A stretch of 64,000 bases of DNA from Actinoplanes lutulentus (lineage in GTDB: Bacteria > Actinomycetota > Actinomycetes > Mycobacteriales > Micromonosporaceae). The translations under genes were made by a program, and so were the position numbers. The stretch spans positions 186,001 through 250,000 of the forward strand of contig NZ_QLMJ01000009.1 in assembly GCF_003259845.1 (NCBI RefSeq), in the 5' to 3' direction. The first letter of the stretch is position 1. Every line of letters starts with the position of its first letter. Under the pieces are notes generated by a model, which worked only from the letters and a program-made list of their open reading frames with translations, had not been told where the DNA came from and searched no databases. Of the stretch, positions 43,009 to 52,272 are shown one piece after another.

Positions 43009-43959
43009 GTGAACGATCAGACGATCAAGGATGCTTTCGACGCGATCGCTGCCACGGCGGTCTCGCCGGAACGGGTGCGGGCCCGGATCGACGCCCGGGC
43101 CAGGGCACATCGGCAGCGACGGTTGTTGCTGGCCGGTGCCGGGTTTGCCACGGTTGCCGCTGCGGTGGGCGTACCCATGGCGCTGGGTGAGGGGCTCGGT
43201 GAGCTTGCGCCGCCGGGGTTTTCGCCGCCGCCCGCGGAGGTTCAGCCGGTGCGGGTGCGTGCGGTGTCGCTGATGTACGCGCCGACGTGGTTGCCGGACG
43301 GAGTGGCCGAGCGGTTCCGGGCGGTGCGGTTCACGACGGTGAACTTCACGGCGCTCGGCGGGTCCCGGTCGTGGTACCCGGAGGGTTCGCCGTACTCGGT
43401 TCAGGTGCCGGAAGGCAGCGTCACGTTCGGCATCGGCGAGCAGGCCGGTGAGGGGGAGACCGCGGAGCCGGTGAAAATCGGTTCGGCGGACGGCACGATG
43501 TGGGTGACCGACACGGCGTTCGTGCAGTGGCAGCCGGCGGGTGGGCCGTGGATGACCGTTTCTGTCTATGGGACCGGGGACGACGCCTCGATCGCGCTGC
43601 GGGTCGCGCGGTCGGTGGCCGCGACGACCGCGACCGCGCTGGTCACCATGACGTCGCCGGTCACGCCGCCTGGGTACGACGATGGGACCGCGCTGTTCGA
43701 GGTGTATCCGACGAGCGGCGGCGGGGCGCAGTCGCTGACCTTCACGTCGTCGGACGGGCGGAGCGCCTATCAGTTGTCGACGTCGCCGCCGGAGAGCGGG
43801 GAGCAGTTCAAGGCGGTCACGCGCAACGGCCTCACCGTCTATCTGCCGGGGGAGCCGGCGGACGCGGTCGGTGGCGGGGTGCCGCTGACGGATGAGCAGA
43901 CGACGGCGATCCTGGCCGCGGCGAACGCCACGGCCCCCGATCTGTCCTGGGTCGGCTGA
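43009..43959 (+). CDS. Membrane-anchored probable anti-sigma factor
   Basis: The 316-residue protein has a cytoplasmic N-terminus with a short helix (IKDAFDAIAATAVSPERVRARIDARARAHRQRR), a membrane helix at about 39-60 (LLLAGAGFATVAAAVGVPMAL) and a large extracytoplasmic beta-rich domain. No zinc-binding HxxxCxxC motif is present, so it is not a classical ZAS anti-sigma factor. Its position two bases after the sigma gene and its topology suggest control of that factor. GTG 43009 is the start. A strong hairpin follows its stop. Confidence 0.8.
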   Translation: MNDQTIKDAFDAIAATAVSPERVRARIDARARAHRQRRLLLAGAGFATVAAAVGVPMALGEGLGELAPPGFSPPPAEVQPVRVRAVSLMYAPTWLPDGVAERFRAVRFTTVNFTALGGSRSWYPEGSPYSVQVPEGSVTFGIGEQAGEGETAEPVKIGSADGTMWVTDTAFVQWQPAGGPWMTVSVYGTGDDASIALRVARSVAATTATALVTMTSPVTPPGYDDGTALFEVYPTSGGGAQSLTFTSSDGRSAYQLSTSPPESGEQFKAVTRNGLTVYLPGEPADAVGGGVPLTDEQTTAILAAANATAPDLSWVG

Positions 43960-43965
43960 CTGCGC

Positions 43966-44017
43966 GCGATCTTGAGCGACTTTCTACCGTGGAGGGTGGA
44001 GAATCGCTCAAGATCGC
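43966..44017. terminator. Bidirectional hairpin terminator
   Basis: GCGATCTTGAGCGA (43966-43979) and TCGCTCAAGATCGC (44004-44017) are perfect 14-base complements. The 24-base loop can pair further (TTCTACC against GGTGGAGAA). It lies between the convergent anti-sigma and aminotransferase genes and so can stop transcription from both. Confidence 0.8.
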
Positions 44018-44034
44018 GGAGGGGCGGGATGCGC

Positions 44035-45402
44035 CTAGGCGGTCAGCTCTTTGAGGGCGGCGTCGAAGATCTCGTGGTGGCGGGCGACGTCGGCGATCGA
44101 GGTGTCCGGGCACATCAGGGCCATGTTGTGGAACGGGGTCAGCAGCACGCCGCGGTTCGCCAGGTAGACGTGCAGGAAGTCCTCCAGCTCGGCGTCCGCG
44201 CTGGCCGCCGACTCGGTGCCGTTGCGCGGGGCCGGGTTGGCGAACCGGTATTCGACGCGGGCGCCGAGACGGCTGACCGACCACGGCAGGGCGTACCCGT
44301 CAATGATCTTCTGAATGCCGTCGGCGAAAGCCGACGCCGTACCGATCATGTGATCGAAAGCGGTCTCGGTGAGCACGTGCTCCAGGGTCGCGCGGGTCGC
44401 GGCCATCGACACCGGGTTGCCTGCCAGAGTGCCGCCGACGCCGCCCATGTCGATCAGGTCGAGGTCGCCGCGGCCGGTGAGCGCGTCCGCGAGCTCTGCC
44501 GACAGGCCGTAGGCGCCGACCGGCACACCGCCGCCGATCGCCTTGCCGATCGTCACGACGTCCGGCTGCAGGTCCCAGAACGCTGTCGCGCCACCCGGAC
44601 CGGCCGAGAACGTGTGCGTCTCGTCGTTGATCAGGTAGGTGCCGTACTGGCGGGTCAGCTCGCGGACGCCGGCCAGGTAGCCGTCCTCGGGCAGCACGAT
44701 GCCGATATTGGTCAGTGCCGGCTCCATCAGCACGGCCGCCACGTCGCCGTGCGCCAGCTGGCGCTCCAGGCCCGCGAGGTCGTTGAACTCGGCGACCCGG
44801 CTCGTCTCGGTCACGTCCACCGGAGCGCCGACGTTGCCCTCGCGGCTCACGCCCTCGCCGTCGGGACCGACAACGATCAGCGACTCGTCGACCGAGCCGT
44901 GATAGCAGTAGCTGTTCACCAGGATCTTGGAACGGCCGGTGACCGCACGCAGCAACCGGATCGCCCAGCGGTTCGCATCGGTGGCGGTCAGCGCGAAACT
45001 CCACGCCGGCAGGCCGAACCGGCGGGCCAGCTCGGCACCCGCGAACGCGGCGTCCTCGGTCGGCAGCATCGTGCTCAGACCGCCGAGCTCGGTGATCCGC
45101 CTGGTCACGGCGCTGGTGACCGCCTCCGGGGAGTGGCCGGCCATCGCGCCCGTGTCACCGAGCGCGAAGTCGATGAACTCGTTGCCGTCCACGTCGGTGA
45201 TGCGATTCCCGCGAGCTGTCGCCAGATAGATCGGGAAACCCGCGGCCGTCTTGTTCATCCAGGTCATGGGTACGCGTCCGAAGAGGTGATCGGCCTTGCC
45301 GTACGCGCTCGCCGAACCCGGATGGCGGTCGGTGAAAAGGGACCGCTCACGCTCGGCGAGCTTGTGGAGAAGGGCGCGATCGATACCGGAATCCGTCGAC
45401 AT
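44035..45402 (-). CDS. Class III (glutamate-1-semialdehyde-like) aminotransferase
   Basis: The 455-residue PLP enzyme has FIDFALGDTGAMAGHSPEAV, YCYHGSVDES, LMEPALTN, LINDETHTF (cofactor Asp replaced in context by NDETH) and the PLP Lys in VTIGKAIGGGVPVGAYG. GGVGGTLAGNPVSMAA and a C-terminal Arg-containing tail complete the fold. It resembles HemL-type enzymes but differs in the substrate loop, so a role in heme synthesis is unlikely. It probably transaminates an omega-amino acid. No pathway neighbour is evident. Confidence 0.88.
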   Translation of the reverse strand: MSTDSGIDRALLHKLAERERSLFTDRHPGSASAYGKADHLFGRVPMTWMNKTAAGFPIYLATARGNRITDVDGNEFIDFALGDTGAMAGHSPEAVTSAVTRRITELGGLSTMLPTEDAAFAGAELARRFGLPAWSFALTATDANRWAIRLLRAVTGRSKILVNSYCYHGSVDESLIVVGPDGEGVSREGNVGAPVDVTETSRVAEFNDLAGLERQLAHGDVAAVLMEPALTNIGIVLPEDGYLAGVRELTRQYGTYLINDETHTFSAGPGGATAFWDLQPDVVTIGKAIGGGVPVGAYGLSAELADALTGRGDLDLIDMGGVGGTLAGNPVSMAATRATLEHVLTETAFDHMIGTASAFADGIQKIIDGYALPWSVSRLGARVEYRFANPAPRNGTESAASADAELEDFLHVYLANRGVLLTPFHNMALMCPDTSIADVARHHEIFDAALKELTA

Positions 45403-45425
45403 GGCGCGACGTTACCAGGGAATAG

Positions 45426-48400
45426 TCACTCCTCGGTGGTTCTGAGAACGGTAACCGTACGACTGCGGCCGTCCGTGACGTAGAGCCGCAGACCGTCCGG
45501 CGAGAGCGCCACGACCCGGGGACTGTCGCCGACCTTGACCGTCGACACCACCTTCAAGCCGTCCAGATCGATCACGCTCAGCGTGTCCGAGCCCTCGTTC
45601 ACGATGTACGCGTGCTTGCCGTCCGTCGACGTCATCACCGCCTGCGGTTCCTTGCCCACGCTGATCTGCTTGATCTGCCGCAACGTCGTGGTGTCGAAGA
45701 TCTGCACCTTGTCCAGGTCGTAGTTCGTGACGATCAGCTTCTTACCGTCCGGCGTCAGCGCGATCGCGTGCGGCGACCGGCCCACCTTGATGTTGCGCCG
45801 CACGATCCGGTCCGCCGTGTTCACCACGGAGATCTGGCTCGACTCGTGGTTTGCCGTGTAGGCAACAGTGCCGTCCGGTGAGAACGTCACCCAGTGCGGG
45901 TTCGGCGGCACCGAGATGCGACTGGATTCGGTCAGCGACTCGTCGTCGTAGATCTCCACCCGTGCGCCGTTGTGGATCGGCACCCACACGTCACCGTCCG
46001 GGCCGACCGCCGGCTCGAACGGGCGCGGGCCGGTCCGGATGGCCTTCACGAGTTTCGCGTTCTTCGTGTCGATCACGGCCAGGCCGTTGCCGGTGAAGTC
46101 GTTCTCGAACATCGAGGCGTACACACGGCTGCCGTCCTGCGAGATCGCGATGAACCGGGGCGTGTTCGGCACCGAGACCTTGGTGATCTTGCGGGTGGCG
46201 ACCTCGATGAAGTGGACGTCCTTGGAGTTCTGGTCCGCGACGTAGACGACCTTGTTGTCAGGGGAGACGACGACACCCTCCGGCTCCTGGCCCAGCTTGA
46301 ACCGGTCCACGATGACGGGTGTCGTCAGCGAGACCGGGATCTCGGCGGCGGGCGGCTCCGTCGGGGCACCGGTCGTCTCCGGTGGGGTGCTCTGCTCCTG
46401 TTGCCCCTGCGGCGTGGGGGTCGCGGTGTTGTCGGTGGTGCCCGGCCGCAGGAGGCGGACAGCCAGGTAACTACCGGCCGCCAGGACGGCCACGGCCAGC
46501 AGGATCGCCAGGACTTTGCCGGCTCTGCGGCGCGGTTTCTCCTCGTGGTACGGGGCGGCCGGCGGCGGCGACCCGGGCTGGGCTGTGCCGCGGACGGTCG
46601 CGGGGTACGGGGCAGCGGGGCTCGCCTGCCATTCCGGGGTGGACTGCCAGCCGGGGGTGGCCGGTGAGGCGGGCCAGGTGGAGACGCGGGCGGTGGGTTG
46701 TCCCCAGGGGTCGGCGGGAGGCTGGGGGGTGGTGCCGGCGTTCGGGAAGACGTTGGCGGTCGCGGCGCCGGGGGTGCCCCAGGGGTCGGCGGGCGGTGCG
46801 GGTTGAGGGGTGGGCGCGCCGGAGGTTGGTGTTGTGGCGGGCCAGGGCGTGGCGGGACTGGTGGGCGCGCCCGAGGTTGGTGTGGTGCCGGGCCAGGGTG
46901 TGGCGGGAGTGGTGGGGGTGGGTACGTCGGCGGGCCACTGCGGGGTGGCGGAGGTGGGGGTGGCGGACTGCTGCTGGGGGGCGCTGTGGGATTGGCCGCT
47001 GGTGGTGGGTGGGGCGCCTGCTCGGGGGCCTGCGCCTGCCCACGGGTCGTCGGAGCCGGGGCCGCCGCCGGGCCAGCCTGTGGTGGGGGCGGCTGCTGCG
47101 GCCGGCCAGGGGTGGGGCTGCGGGTTGGTGGCAGCCGGACGCGTCGGTAGTGGGTCGGTGACGTCGGCGTCCGGGTGCGAGTTGGTACGGGCCGGGGGAG
47201 TCAGCCAGGGGTCGCCGGCCACGCCGTGGTGGCTCGGGCCGGGCCACGGGTGGGTAGGGGTCGGCTCCTCGGGTGGAGGGAGAGGGCTTTCGGGCTGGGC
47301 GGAAGCCGGTGGCGGTGCGCCGGCTGATGCCGCTGCGGGTTCTTGCTCCGCGGGCACCGGGGGTGTGGGAGCTTCTTGCTCCGCGGGAGCCGGGGGTGTG
47401 GGAGCTGTGGGTTCGGGGGGATCGGTCGGCTGGGCCGGCTCGGTTGTCTCCGGTCGGGGGCGTAGCCATGCCGCGCCTGCCACGGAGGCGGTCGGCCAGG
47501 AGCCGGCGGCGCTCCACCCTTGGTAGCCGGCTGTGCTGGAGTCGTCCTGCTGCGCGCCGGTTGGTTCTGGGGTGGCTGCCGGTTCCTGATCCTGTTCCGG
47601 TTCTTGTTCCGGTTCTGCCGCGGTCGACTCGGTGCCGGTCGGGGCGTGGTCGGTTGGTGCGGCCGGGGGTTCCGGAGTTGTCTGGGTGTCGGCATGCCCC
47701 GTCGTTTCGGGGGCTTCGGTGGATGGTTCGGGCGACTCAGCGGGTGTGGGGCGGACTTCGTCGGTTTCGGGAGTTGGGGGCGTGGGCCAGCCGGTGAGGC
47801 TTTGCTCCCGTCGTGGTCCAGGCACCGGCCCGCCGTTCGCCGAAGTTCCCTGATCCGCCTCGGGCGTTCCAGCAGAGGAACTGCCGCCGTTAGCCGGGAT
47901 GCCCGACGTCGGCGCCGCCCCGGGCGCGGGCGCACCACTCACGGGCGCCTCCGTCCACGCTACGGCCGGGGGGTCGTCTGCGGTGGGCGTACCCAAGGGC
48001 TCGCCTGACTCGGACGCGGCCGGAACCGGGCCGCGGGGTTGCGGTGGCCGGCCGCCCCAGCCGAATCCGCCACCTGCCGCGTTCGGCCAGCCGCCGGTCG
48101 AAGAGGGAGCGCCGCTGACCGGTGAGGCCGAGCGGGGTTCGGGGATTGGCGCGCCGCTCGTGGGTGAGGCGGGTCGCGCGCTGGGAATGAACGGGGCGGG
48201 GTGTTCGGCTGCGCCACTGGTGGGTGCGGTCGGAGGGGCTGGCGGGGCGCTCGTGGGCGCGGCTGGCGGGGCGCTCGTGGGCGCTGACGGCGGGGCGCTT
48301 GCGGGTGCGGCCGGCGGGGCGCTTGTGGGTGTCGTGGGTTGGGCGCCCCAGGCGGCGGGTGCGCCGCTGGTGGGTGAAGCCGGCCTCAGGCCGGGAAGCG

Positions 48401-49988
48401 TCGTGGGTGGTTGGGCCTCAGGGGCAGCCGGTGCGCCGCTCGTGGGCGTCTCCGGCTGGGCGACGGCCGGCGGCTGCCCGGATGGGGCAAAAGCAGGCGG
48501 CGGCTCGGCCGATGCGAAAGGTTGCTGCCCGGATTGCGCGGCAACAGGCGGTTGCCCGTCCATCCCAGCCGGCGAAGCCGAAACCGGCACCGACGGCGAA
48601 GCCGAAACCGGCGCCGACGGCGATGCCGAAACTGGCACCGACGGCGAAGCTGAAACCTGGGCCGCCGGAACTGCTGAGGCCGGGGCTGCTGAGACCGGAC
48701 CCGCCGGCAGAGCGATCGGGGGCCTGGCCTGTGCCGGGAGACCAACGGGACCAACGGGAGCAGCGGGGGCCGCCTGCGCCTGCGCCGGTGCCGCCAGTGC
48801 GGGCTGCCAACCCGCCGCCGGGCCGACCGGAAGCTCCGCCGCCGGTCGCGCGCCGTTGACGCCGGGTGTCGGGCGGAACCCGCCGGTGGATTCCAGTTCT
48901 TCCGAGACCTCGCCGGTGACAGCGAGCCTGGCCACGCCGGCCGGGCCCTCGACCGTGACAACCCCGTCGAGGCGGCCCACTGTCGGGAACCAGGAAACCT
49001 TGAGCACGCTGCCCTCGAGCCGGGCGTGCAGACCCTCCACCGAACTCGTGACCGCGGACGCCACGGTCAGCGGCGGGCCCTGCACGGGTACGCCCGCTGC
49101 GAGCTGGCGTGTCCCGGGCGGTACTCGTCCGAAGTCCAGGGCGGGCTCGGTGAGGCGTACCGAAGTGCGCCTTAAAGCGGCTGTAGCCGCGGCAGCCACC
49201 CGGCCCTCACCGGTGGCCATGCGTCGCAGGGTCTCGCGGGCTTCGACGGCCCGGGTGAGGTCGGCGCCGGCGGCCGCGACAGCGAGCTGGGCGATCATCG
49301 TCATCTGGTCGCTGCCGGGACGGCGGATGCGGGACACGTAGGGCTGGCGTCCCGAACCGAAGACCCACTGACGCACGCTCGGGTCGCGTTCGCGCAGGTG
49401 GTCGTGGAGTTCGCCGATGCCGACGAATCCGTCGCGGTCGCGGTCGGCGCCGCCGTTGCGAATGCCGTCGGCGATCATGCCGGCGAACGTGGGCGGTTCC
49501 GGACGGGCGGTCGCCGCGATCACGACGCGGCTCTGCCACTCGGCCGTGCGCGCCGCCCGGAAGTGATGGCCGGCGTCGACCGGCCCACCGGTACGCCCGT
49601 CGAGCAGCACCACGGCCTGCCCGGCACGGCTGCGCTGCATCATCGCGGCGATCTGCGAGACATCGACGGCAGTGTCGGCCGGTCGTGCCATCGCGGTGTC
49701 CGACCCGGCCAGATAGAGCCCGCCGCCCGGCCCGGTCAGCATGATCCCGCGGAAGTAGAGCAACACAAGATCGTCTTGGTCGCGTCCCTCGAACAGCGCG
49801 GTGATCCGTTCCCGCACCTCAGCGGACCCGGCGTCATGCAGAAACGCCACGTCGAACCCGCCGAGCCCACCGTCGCTCAACGCGTCGGAGAGCACAGGAA
49901 CATCGCCGGTCGGCACCGCGAACCTGCTCAGAACAGGATCATCCTGGTGCTCGACCGTCACCACAACTGCCAGCCGTCGCCCGCTCAT
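45426..49988 (-). CDS. Pseudo-caspase / long linker / TM / YVTN beta-propeller protein
   Basis: The 1520-residue protein has four parts. Residues 1-230 form a caspase (C14)-like domain whose catalytic residues are changed: YFRGIM in place of YFSGHG (His to Ile82) and LLDGRTGG in place of LLDCxxG (Cys to Gly131). An intact EF-hand-type loop, DRDRDGFVGIGE (182-193), follows. Residues about 285-365 are an Ig-like beta domain. About 370-1150 is a disordered Pro/Ala/Ser/Thr linker with many TSGAP and SAPP repeats. A TM helix (1156-1178) follows Arg residues, so the N-terminus is inside. Residues about 1226-1520 are seven YVTN propeller blades outside the cell. ATG 49988 has AGGGTG upstream. It is monocistronic. 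A sensor/adaptor role is inferred. Confidence 0.85.
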   Translation of the reverse strand: MSGRRLAVVVTVEHQDDPVLSRFAVPTGDVPVLSDALSDGGLGGFDVAFLHDAGSAEVRERITALFEGRDQDDLVLLYFRGIMLTGPGGGLYLAGSDTAMARPADTAVDVSQIAAMMQRSRAGQAVVLLDGRTGGPVDAGHHFRAARTAEWQSRVVIAATARPEPPTFAGMIADGIRNGGADRDRDGFVGIGELHDHLRERDPSVRQWVFGSGRQPYVSRIRRPGSDQMTMIAQLAVAAAGADLTRAVEARETLRRMATGEGRVAAAATAALRRTSVRLTEPALDFGRVPPGTRQLAAGVPVQGPPLTVASAVTSSVEGLHARLEGSVLKVSWFPTVGRLDGVVTVEGPAGVARLAVTGEVSEELESTGGFRPTPGVNGARPAAELPVGPAAGWQPALAAPAQAQAAPAAPVGPVGLPAQARPPIALPAGPVSAAPASAVPAAQVSASPSVPVSASPSAPVSASPSVPVSASPAGMDGQPPVAAQSGQQPFASAEPPPAFAPSGQPPAVAQPETPTSGAPAAPEAQPPTTLPGLRPASPTSGAPAAWGAQPTTPTSAPPAAPASAPPSAPTSAPPAAPTSAPPAPPTAPTSGAAEHPAPFIPSARPASPTSGAPIPEPRSASPVSGAPSSTGGWPNAAGGGFGWGGRPPQPRGPVPAASESGEPLGTPTADDPPAVAWTEAPVSGAPAPGAAPTSGIPANGGSSSAGTPEADQGTSANGGPVPGPRREQSLTGWPTPPTPETDEVRPTPAESPEPSTEAPETTGHADTQTTPEPPAAPTDHAPTGTESTAAEPEQEPEQDQEPAATPEPTGAQQDDSSTAGYQGWSAAGSWPTASVAGAAWLRPRPETTEPAQPTDPPEPTAPTPPAPAEQEAPTPPVPAEQEPAAASAGAPPPASAQPESPLPPPEEPTPTHPWPGPSHHGVAGDPWLTPPARTNSHPDADVTDPLPTRPAATNPQPHPWPAAAAAPTTGWPGGGPGSDDPWAGAGPRAGAPPTTSGQSHSAPQQQSATPTSATPQWPADVPTPTTPATPWPGTTPTSGAPTSPATPWPATTPTSGAPTPQPAPPADPWGTPGAATANVFPNAGTTPQPPADPWGQPTARVSTWPASPATPGWQSTPEWQASPAAPYPATVRGTAQPGSPPPAAPYHEEKPRRRAGKVLAILLAVAVLAAGSYLAVRLLRPGTTDNTATPTPQGQQEQSTPPETTGAPTEPPAAEIPVSLTTPVIVDRFKLGQEPEGVVVSPDNKVVYVADQNSKDVHFIEVATRKITKVSVPNTPRFIAISQDGSRVYASMFENDFTGNGLAVIDTKNAKLVKAIRTGPRPFEPAVGPDGDVWVPIHNGARVEIYDDESLTESSRISVPPNPHWVTFSPDGTVAYTANHESSQISVVNTADRIVRRNIKVGRSPHAIALTPDGKKLIVTNYDLDKVQIFDTTTLRQIKQISVGKEPQAVMTSTDGKHAYIVNEGSDTLSVIDLDGLKVVSTVKVGDSPRVVALSPDGLRLYVTDGRSRTVTVLRTTEE

Positions 49989-50516
49989 CGCATCACCCTT
50001 CATCCATGGTGCGATGCCGAAGCCTGCCACGAAACCCCTCGATGATTACGAACCGCCATCGTCCGAGAACGGAGCGTTGTTGATCTCGGGGTTTCACGCG
50101 CCGCCGCCATAGCGATCTACCTGCGATGATGTTGCTGCGGGCGCTCCATGATCGGAAGGCCGGAAGACAGTGCGGAATTCACTGGATTCAGTGGATCTGG
50201 CACGCTGACGGATATTTGTCACTCTGAGAGCGCAGCCGACGCTTTGCGTCAATTGCGGCGGTACGCCCTAAGTGCGCACGTGCTCGTCGAAAGGTTGAGT
50301 GGCGGACCGCTGGGCGGGGTGAGGCGGTGCTCGGGCCGGTGCCCACAGCTTGGCGGCTCGGTCCGCGGCCCGGTTGACGATCCAATTCGCGCCCCGGCCC
50401 GGCCCGGCCCGGTTGACGGTTTGCTTGCTGACGGCCTGGCCCGGGTTTGCGGTCCGGCCCGGTTGGCGGTCTGAGTGTGTGGTCCGGTCGAGGTTCGGGC
50501 GTGCCCCGTCCTCCGC

Positions 50517-50555
50517 GTGTCGATTTTGGGCGCGGATTGCACCGCAAATCGACAC
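50517..50555. repeat. Isolated copy of the 39-bp GTGTCGA...TCGACAC hairpin
   Basis: The copy begins GTGTCGATTT and ends AAATCGACAC, giving a perfect 10-bp stem, longer than in the 14.4-kb copies. Its length is exactly 39 bp like the others; the centre differs. Confidence 0.85.
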
Positions 50556-50561
50556 AGTGTT

Positions 50562-50595
50562 GCCGAGCCGAGCCGAGCCGAGCCGAGCCGAGCCG
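50562..50595. repeat. GCCGA pentanucleotide array
   Basis: Six perfect GCCGA units plus a partial seventh, immediately after the 39-bp hairpin copy. Non-coding. Confidence 0.9.
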
Positions 50596-50711
50596 GGGCT
50601 GGGCCGGGCCGAGCCGGGACTGGGCCGAGCCGCGGCTGGGCGAGGGCTGGGCCGGACTGGGCTGGAACAGCGGCTGGGTTGGTGTGTGTTGAGTTGGGGT
50701 TGGTGGGGGTG

Positions 50712-50737
50712 TTGTCCACAGTTCGGCGTTATCCACA
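50712..50737. promoter_or_regulatory. Two DnaA-box-like 9-mers
   Basis: TTGTCCACA (50712-50720) and TTATCCACA (50729-50737) match the actinobacterial and general DnaA box consensus exactly. They lie in the same orientation 8 bases apart and 43 bases before the AbiEi/DUF559 gene. No other box cluster or replication gene is nearby, so this is not an oriC. Confidence 0.55.
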
Positions 50738-50779
50738 GGGGCTGAGCGGACGATCTTTGGGAGCTGTCAGCGTGGCCCG

Positions 50780-51717
50780 ATGACCGGGGATTTCGATGAC
50801 TTCGCCGAACTCTGCTTTGCGCAGTCGGGTGTGCTGACCACTGCTCAGGCTGTCGCGCTGCTCGGCCGGGGCGTCGTACGCGGGCATTTGCATTCAGGCC
50901 GGTGGCGACGGGTTTGCCGGGGCATTGTCAGTACGACCAACGGGCGGCTTGAGCGGCGGCAGCAGGTATGGGTCGCGGTGCTGACGGCGGGGCCGGGAGC
51001 GGCGCTCGGTGGGGTGACGGCGCTGGCTGAGGCCGGGGTGCGTGGTCTGCAGGAGGGGATGCTGCGGGTAGTGGTGCCGGCAGCACGGGGCAGGAGTCTC
51101 CGGTTGCCGGCGATGCCTGAGGACATGCCGGTGGTGCGGGTGACGCGTACCCGGTGCTTGCCGGAAGAGCATCGGAATGCCGGCAGCCCGCCGCGGATGA
51201 TCGTTTCGCGAGCGCTGGTGGACGCGGCGGCGTGGGCGCCGAGTGAGGACGCCGCGCGGACGATCATCGCGGCTACGTTTCAGCAGCGGGGCGGGTGGTG
51301 GCTGAGGACGTGTTCGGGGTGCTCGGGGTGCGGAAGCGGCTGCCGCGGTTCGCGATGATCAAGCGGACCGTGCTCGACGTCGCGGGTGGGGCGCAGGCGC
51401 TCTCGGAGATCGACTTCGTGGACATGTGCCGGCGGGCGAGCATTCCGGCGCCGGAACTTCAGAAGCGGCGACGGGACGACTCCGGGCGGCTGCGCTATCT
51501 CGACGCCTATTGGCCGAGGTGGCGGTTGCATGTCGAGGTCGACGGTTCGCATCACATCGAGGCACGCCAGTGGGCCGAGGACATGGTGCGGCAGAACCAG
51601 GTGTGGATCGAGGGGGATCGGATCCTGCGGTTCCCGGCGGGCCTGATTCGGTCACGGCCGGATGTGGTGGTTGGTCAGCTACGGGCGGCGCTGGAGGCCG
51701 CGGGCTGGCATGACTAA
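50780..51717 (+). pseudogene. AbiEi-antitoxin/DUF559-domain protein, frameshifted
   Basis: The first frame (50780 to about 51290) has the AbiEi-type winged-helix start (FAQSGVLTTAQAVALLGRG, GRWRRVCRGIVS), then VSRALVDAAAWAPSEDAARTIIAATFQQR. The second frame (about 51290-51717) continues the same protein: VVAEDVFGVLGV...QALSEIDFVDMCRRASIP...LHVEVDGSHHIEARQWAEDMVRQN, the DUF559 endonuclease-like end. The shift equals one missing base and falls in CGGGGCGGG at 51285-51295, so a lost G in the run would restore QQRGRVVAED. Full-length relatives are single proteins of about 310 residues. It may be a real pseudogene, a phase-variable gene or a homopolymer error. Confidence 0.8.
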
Positions 51718-51726
51718 CCGGTGGAC

Positions 51727-51797
51727 CGGCTGAGCGCCCGGTCGGCTGAGCGCCCGGCTGGCTGAGCGCCCGGTCGGCTGGGCGCGCGGTCGGCGGT
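51727..51797. repeat. Imperfect tandem repeats of about 17 bp
   Basis: The sequence CGGCTGAGCGCCCGG recurs three to four times with small changes directly after the frameshifted gene. Nothing else is visible in the 138-base gap. Confidence 0.8.
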
Positions 51798-51855
51798 TGC
51801 CGGGACTGGGGCCGTCAGGTGCCTTCCACTGGGGGATGCAACTGATCGGGAACGG

Positions 51856-52101
51856 TCACACGTAGAGGTCGAAGACCTGGTGGGCGGCTCGGATCCGGGC
51901 TACGTCGTTGGCCCGGGCGGACTCGATGCGGGAGACCTGGGCGGCCGCGTTCTCGATGGTGGCGCGGATCGCGGTCACGGTGCTCGGGGCTACGTCGCCC
52001 GCGCTGATCGACTCGGCGAGCTTGGTACGGCTGGACTGGAGGCGGCTCCATGCCGCGGCGCTGCTCCAGCTGGCGGCGGTGGTCGCGGCGCTGATGTACA
52101 T
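51856..52101 (-). CDS. Small hypothetical helical protein
   Basis: The 81-residue product (MYISAATTAASWSSAAAWSRLQ...) is rich in Ala and Ser and predicted helical, ending HQVFDLYV. No signal peptide or known domain. ATG 52101 was chosen over starts further upstream because GAGGAG lies five bases before it. Function unknown. Confidence 0.6.
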   Translation of the reverse strand: MYISAATTAASWSSAAAWSRLQSSRTKLAESISAGDVAPSTVTAIRATIENAAAQVSRIESARANDVARIRAAHQVFDLYV

Positions 52102-52272
52102 CGGGGCTCCTCGGGGGTCGGGCCGTTCGTGACGGCCCCAAACATCGTCCGGGTCGCTCCTGAGCTGCAACTTTTGCCAGTGACCTATGCAACAGCTGTG
52201 CAACCTGGGCGGTTGCTGTGAAAAGCGGCCGGGATCCGGTACACGGGGTACCGGATCCCGGCCCAGGCTGGG

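Larger units (their letters stand above)
49989..50779. other. Non-coding interval with repeats and DnaA-box-like sites
   Basis: No gene is supported here. It holds GGCCCGGCCCGGTT low-complexity DNA (about 50370-50470), a 39-bp GTGTCGA hairpin copy (50517-50555), a GCCGA pentanucleotide array (50562-50595), GGGCTGGGCCGG-rich DNA and two DnaA-box-like sequences (50712-50737) just before the AbiEi/DUF559 gene. Confidence 0.65.

Noticed and set aside
46698..49341. Plus-strand Gly/Ala-rich frames over the pseudo-caspase linker
   Set aside because: Antisense of a Pro/Ala-rich coding region; no domain and no start signal.
50712..50737. Replication origin
   Set aside because: Only two boxes, no AT-rich unwinding region and no dnaA, dnaN or partition gene.
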